From NCBI GenBank assembly GCA_051747745.1, contig JBNJGL010000078.1, positions 1 to 7,383 on the forward strand: a stretch of 7,383 nucleotides of DNA, in the 5' to 3' direction. The notes beneath the pieces were generated by a model. The model ran no database searches, was not told where the DNA came from, and worked only from the letters and a program-made list of their open reading frames with translations. Source of the stretch: QPJE01 sp051747745 (lineage in GTDB: Bacteria; Bacillota; Halanaerobiia; Halanaerobiales; Halanaerobiaceae). The stretch's first letter is position 1. Every line of letters starts with the position of its first letter. This document shows positions 7,170 to 7,383 of this stretch, piece by piece. The position numbers were made by a program, and so were the translations under genes.

Positions 7170-7383
7170 TTATTCTTCTGACCAGTTTTGAGCTCTTTCA
7201 ACAGCTCGCTTCCAGTCTGAATAAAGTTTTTCTTTCTTTTCTTCTGCCATACCTGGCACAAACAGTTCATCTCTATCCCACTTGGCTACAAGTTCATCTA
7301 AATTATCCCAGTAACCAACTGCAAGTCCTGCCAGATAGGCTGCACCTAAAGCAGTAGTTTCATTTACAACCGGTCTTTCTACC
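7170..7383 (-). CDS. glpK: Glycerol kinase, C-terminal 70 residues (5' end outside window)
   Basis: ATP-dependent phosphorylation of glycerol to glycerol 3-phosphate in the cytoplasm, the entry step of glycerol catabolism. The frame reads in from the right edge and ends at TAA (7170-7172). The visible sequence VERPVVNETTALGAAYLAGLAVGYW, then a W-D-x-D-x-x-F-x-P-x-M stretch and LYSDWKRAVERAQNW, is the characteristic end of the FGGY-family glycerol kinases; ETTALGAAYLAGLAVG is especially typical and separates it from xylulokinases. About 430 residues, with the ATP- and glycerol-binding residues, are not in view. It ends in a strong terminator before the ctsR promoter, so it belongs to a separate transcription unit. 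Other FGGY kinases are less likely. Confidence 0.93.
   Translation of the reverse strand, partial: VERPVVNETTALGAAYLAGLAVGYWDNLDELVAKWDRDELFVPGMAEEKKEKLYSDWKRAVERAQNWSEE

Noticed and set aside
1..7383. Undescribed system, mobile element, CRISPR, phage or toxin-antitoxin genes
   Set aside because: Every coding stretch belongs to a well-known family in the standard clpC operon order or to glpK. There are no transposase genes, spaced repeats or foreign-looking segments.

Overview
The window is a stretch of AT-rich DNA coding almost entirely on the minus strand, from an endospore-forming-type (Firmicutes/Bacillota) bacterium. The gene order, read in the direction of transcription, is glpK (3' end) | ctsR - mcsA - mcsB - clpC - radA - disA (3' end missing). 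This is the same order as the class III heat-shock (clpC) operon of Bacillus subtilis. The low GC, glutamate/lysine-rich proteins would fit an anaerobic Firmicute, possibly of the Halanaerobiales, but that placement is a guess from general character and not a search result.

Region by region (right to left): 7170-7383 is the C-terminal 70 residues of glycerol kinase. It is closed by a clear Rho-independent terminator at 7071-7106. Then comes the regulatory region of the stress operon (about 6987-7049), with a sigma-A-like promoter, a tandem-heptad CtsR operator at the start of the transcript, and a strong ribosome binding site. ctsR, mcsA and mcsB are separated by only 2 nt each and mcsB and clpC by 13 nt, so these four are certainly co-transcribed. 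A 180-nt gap then separates clpC from radA. It holds a near-ideal extended -10 sigma-A promoter and an imperfect inverted repeat, but no evident terminator. radA and disA are 21 nt apart and the window ends inside disA.

Working together: CtsR represses the operon and is inactivated by heat. McsB (a protein-arginine kinase) with its activator McsA marks misfolded proteins, and CtsR itself, for the ClpC AAA+ unfoldase, which feeds the ClpP peptidase (not encoded here). RadA (branch-migration ATPase in recombination) and DisA (DNA-scanning di-adenylate cyclase) form a DNA-integrity pair that probably has its own constitutive transcription from the internal promoter as well as heat-inducible read-through.

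I do not see an undescribed system. The points worth a second look are residue-level or regulatory: a degenerate phosphoarginine-binding motif in McsB, RHK in place of RHR in DisA, the radA promoter and adjacent inverted repeat, and the choice of the mcsA start codon.
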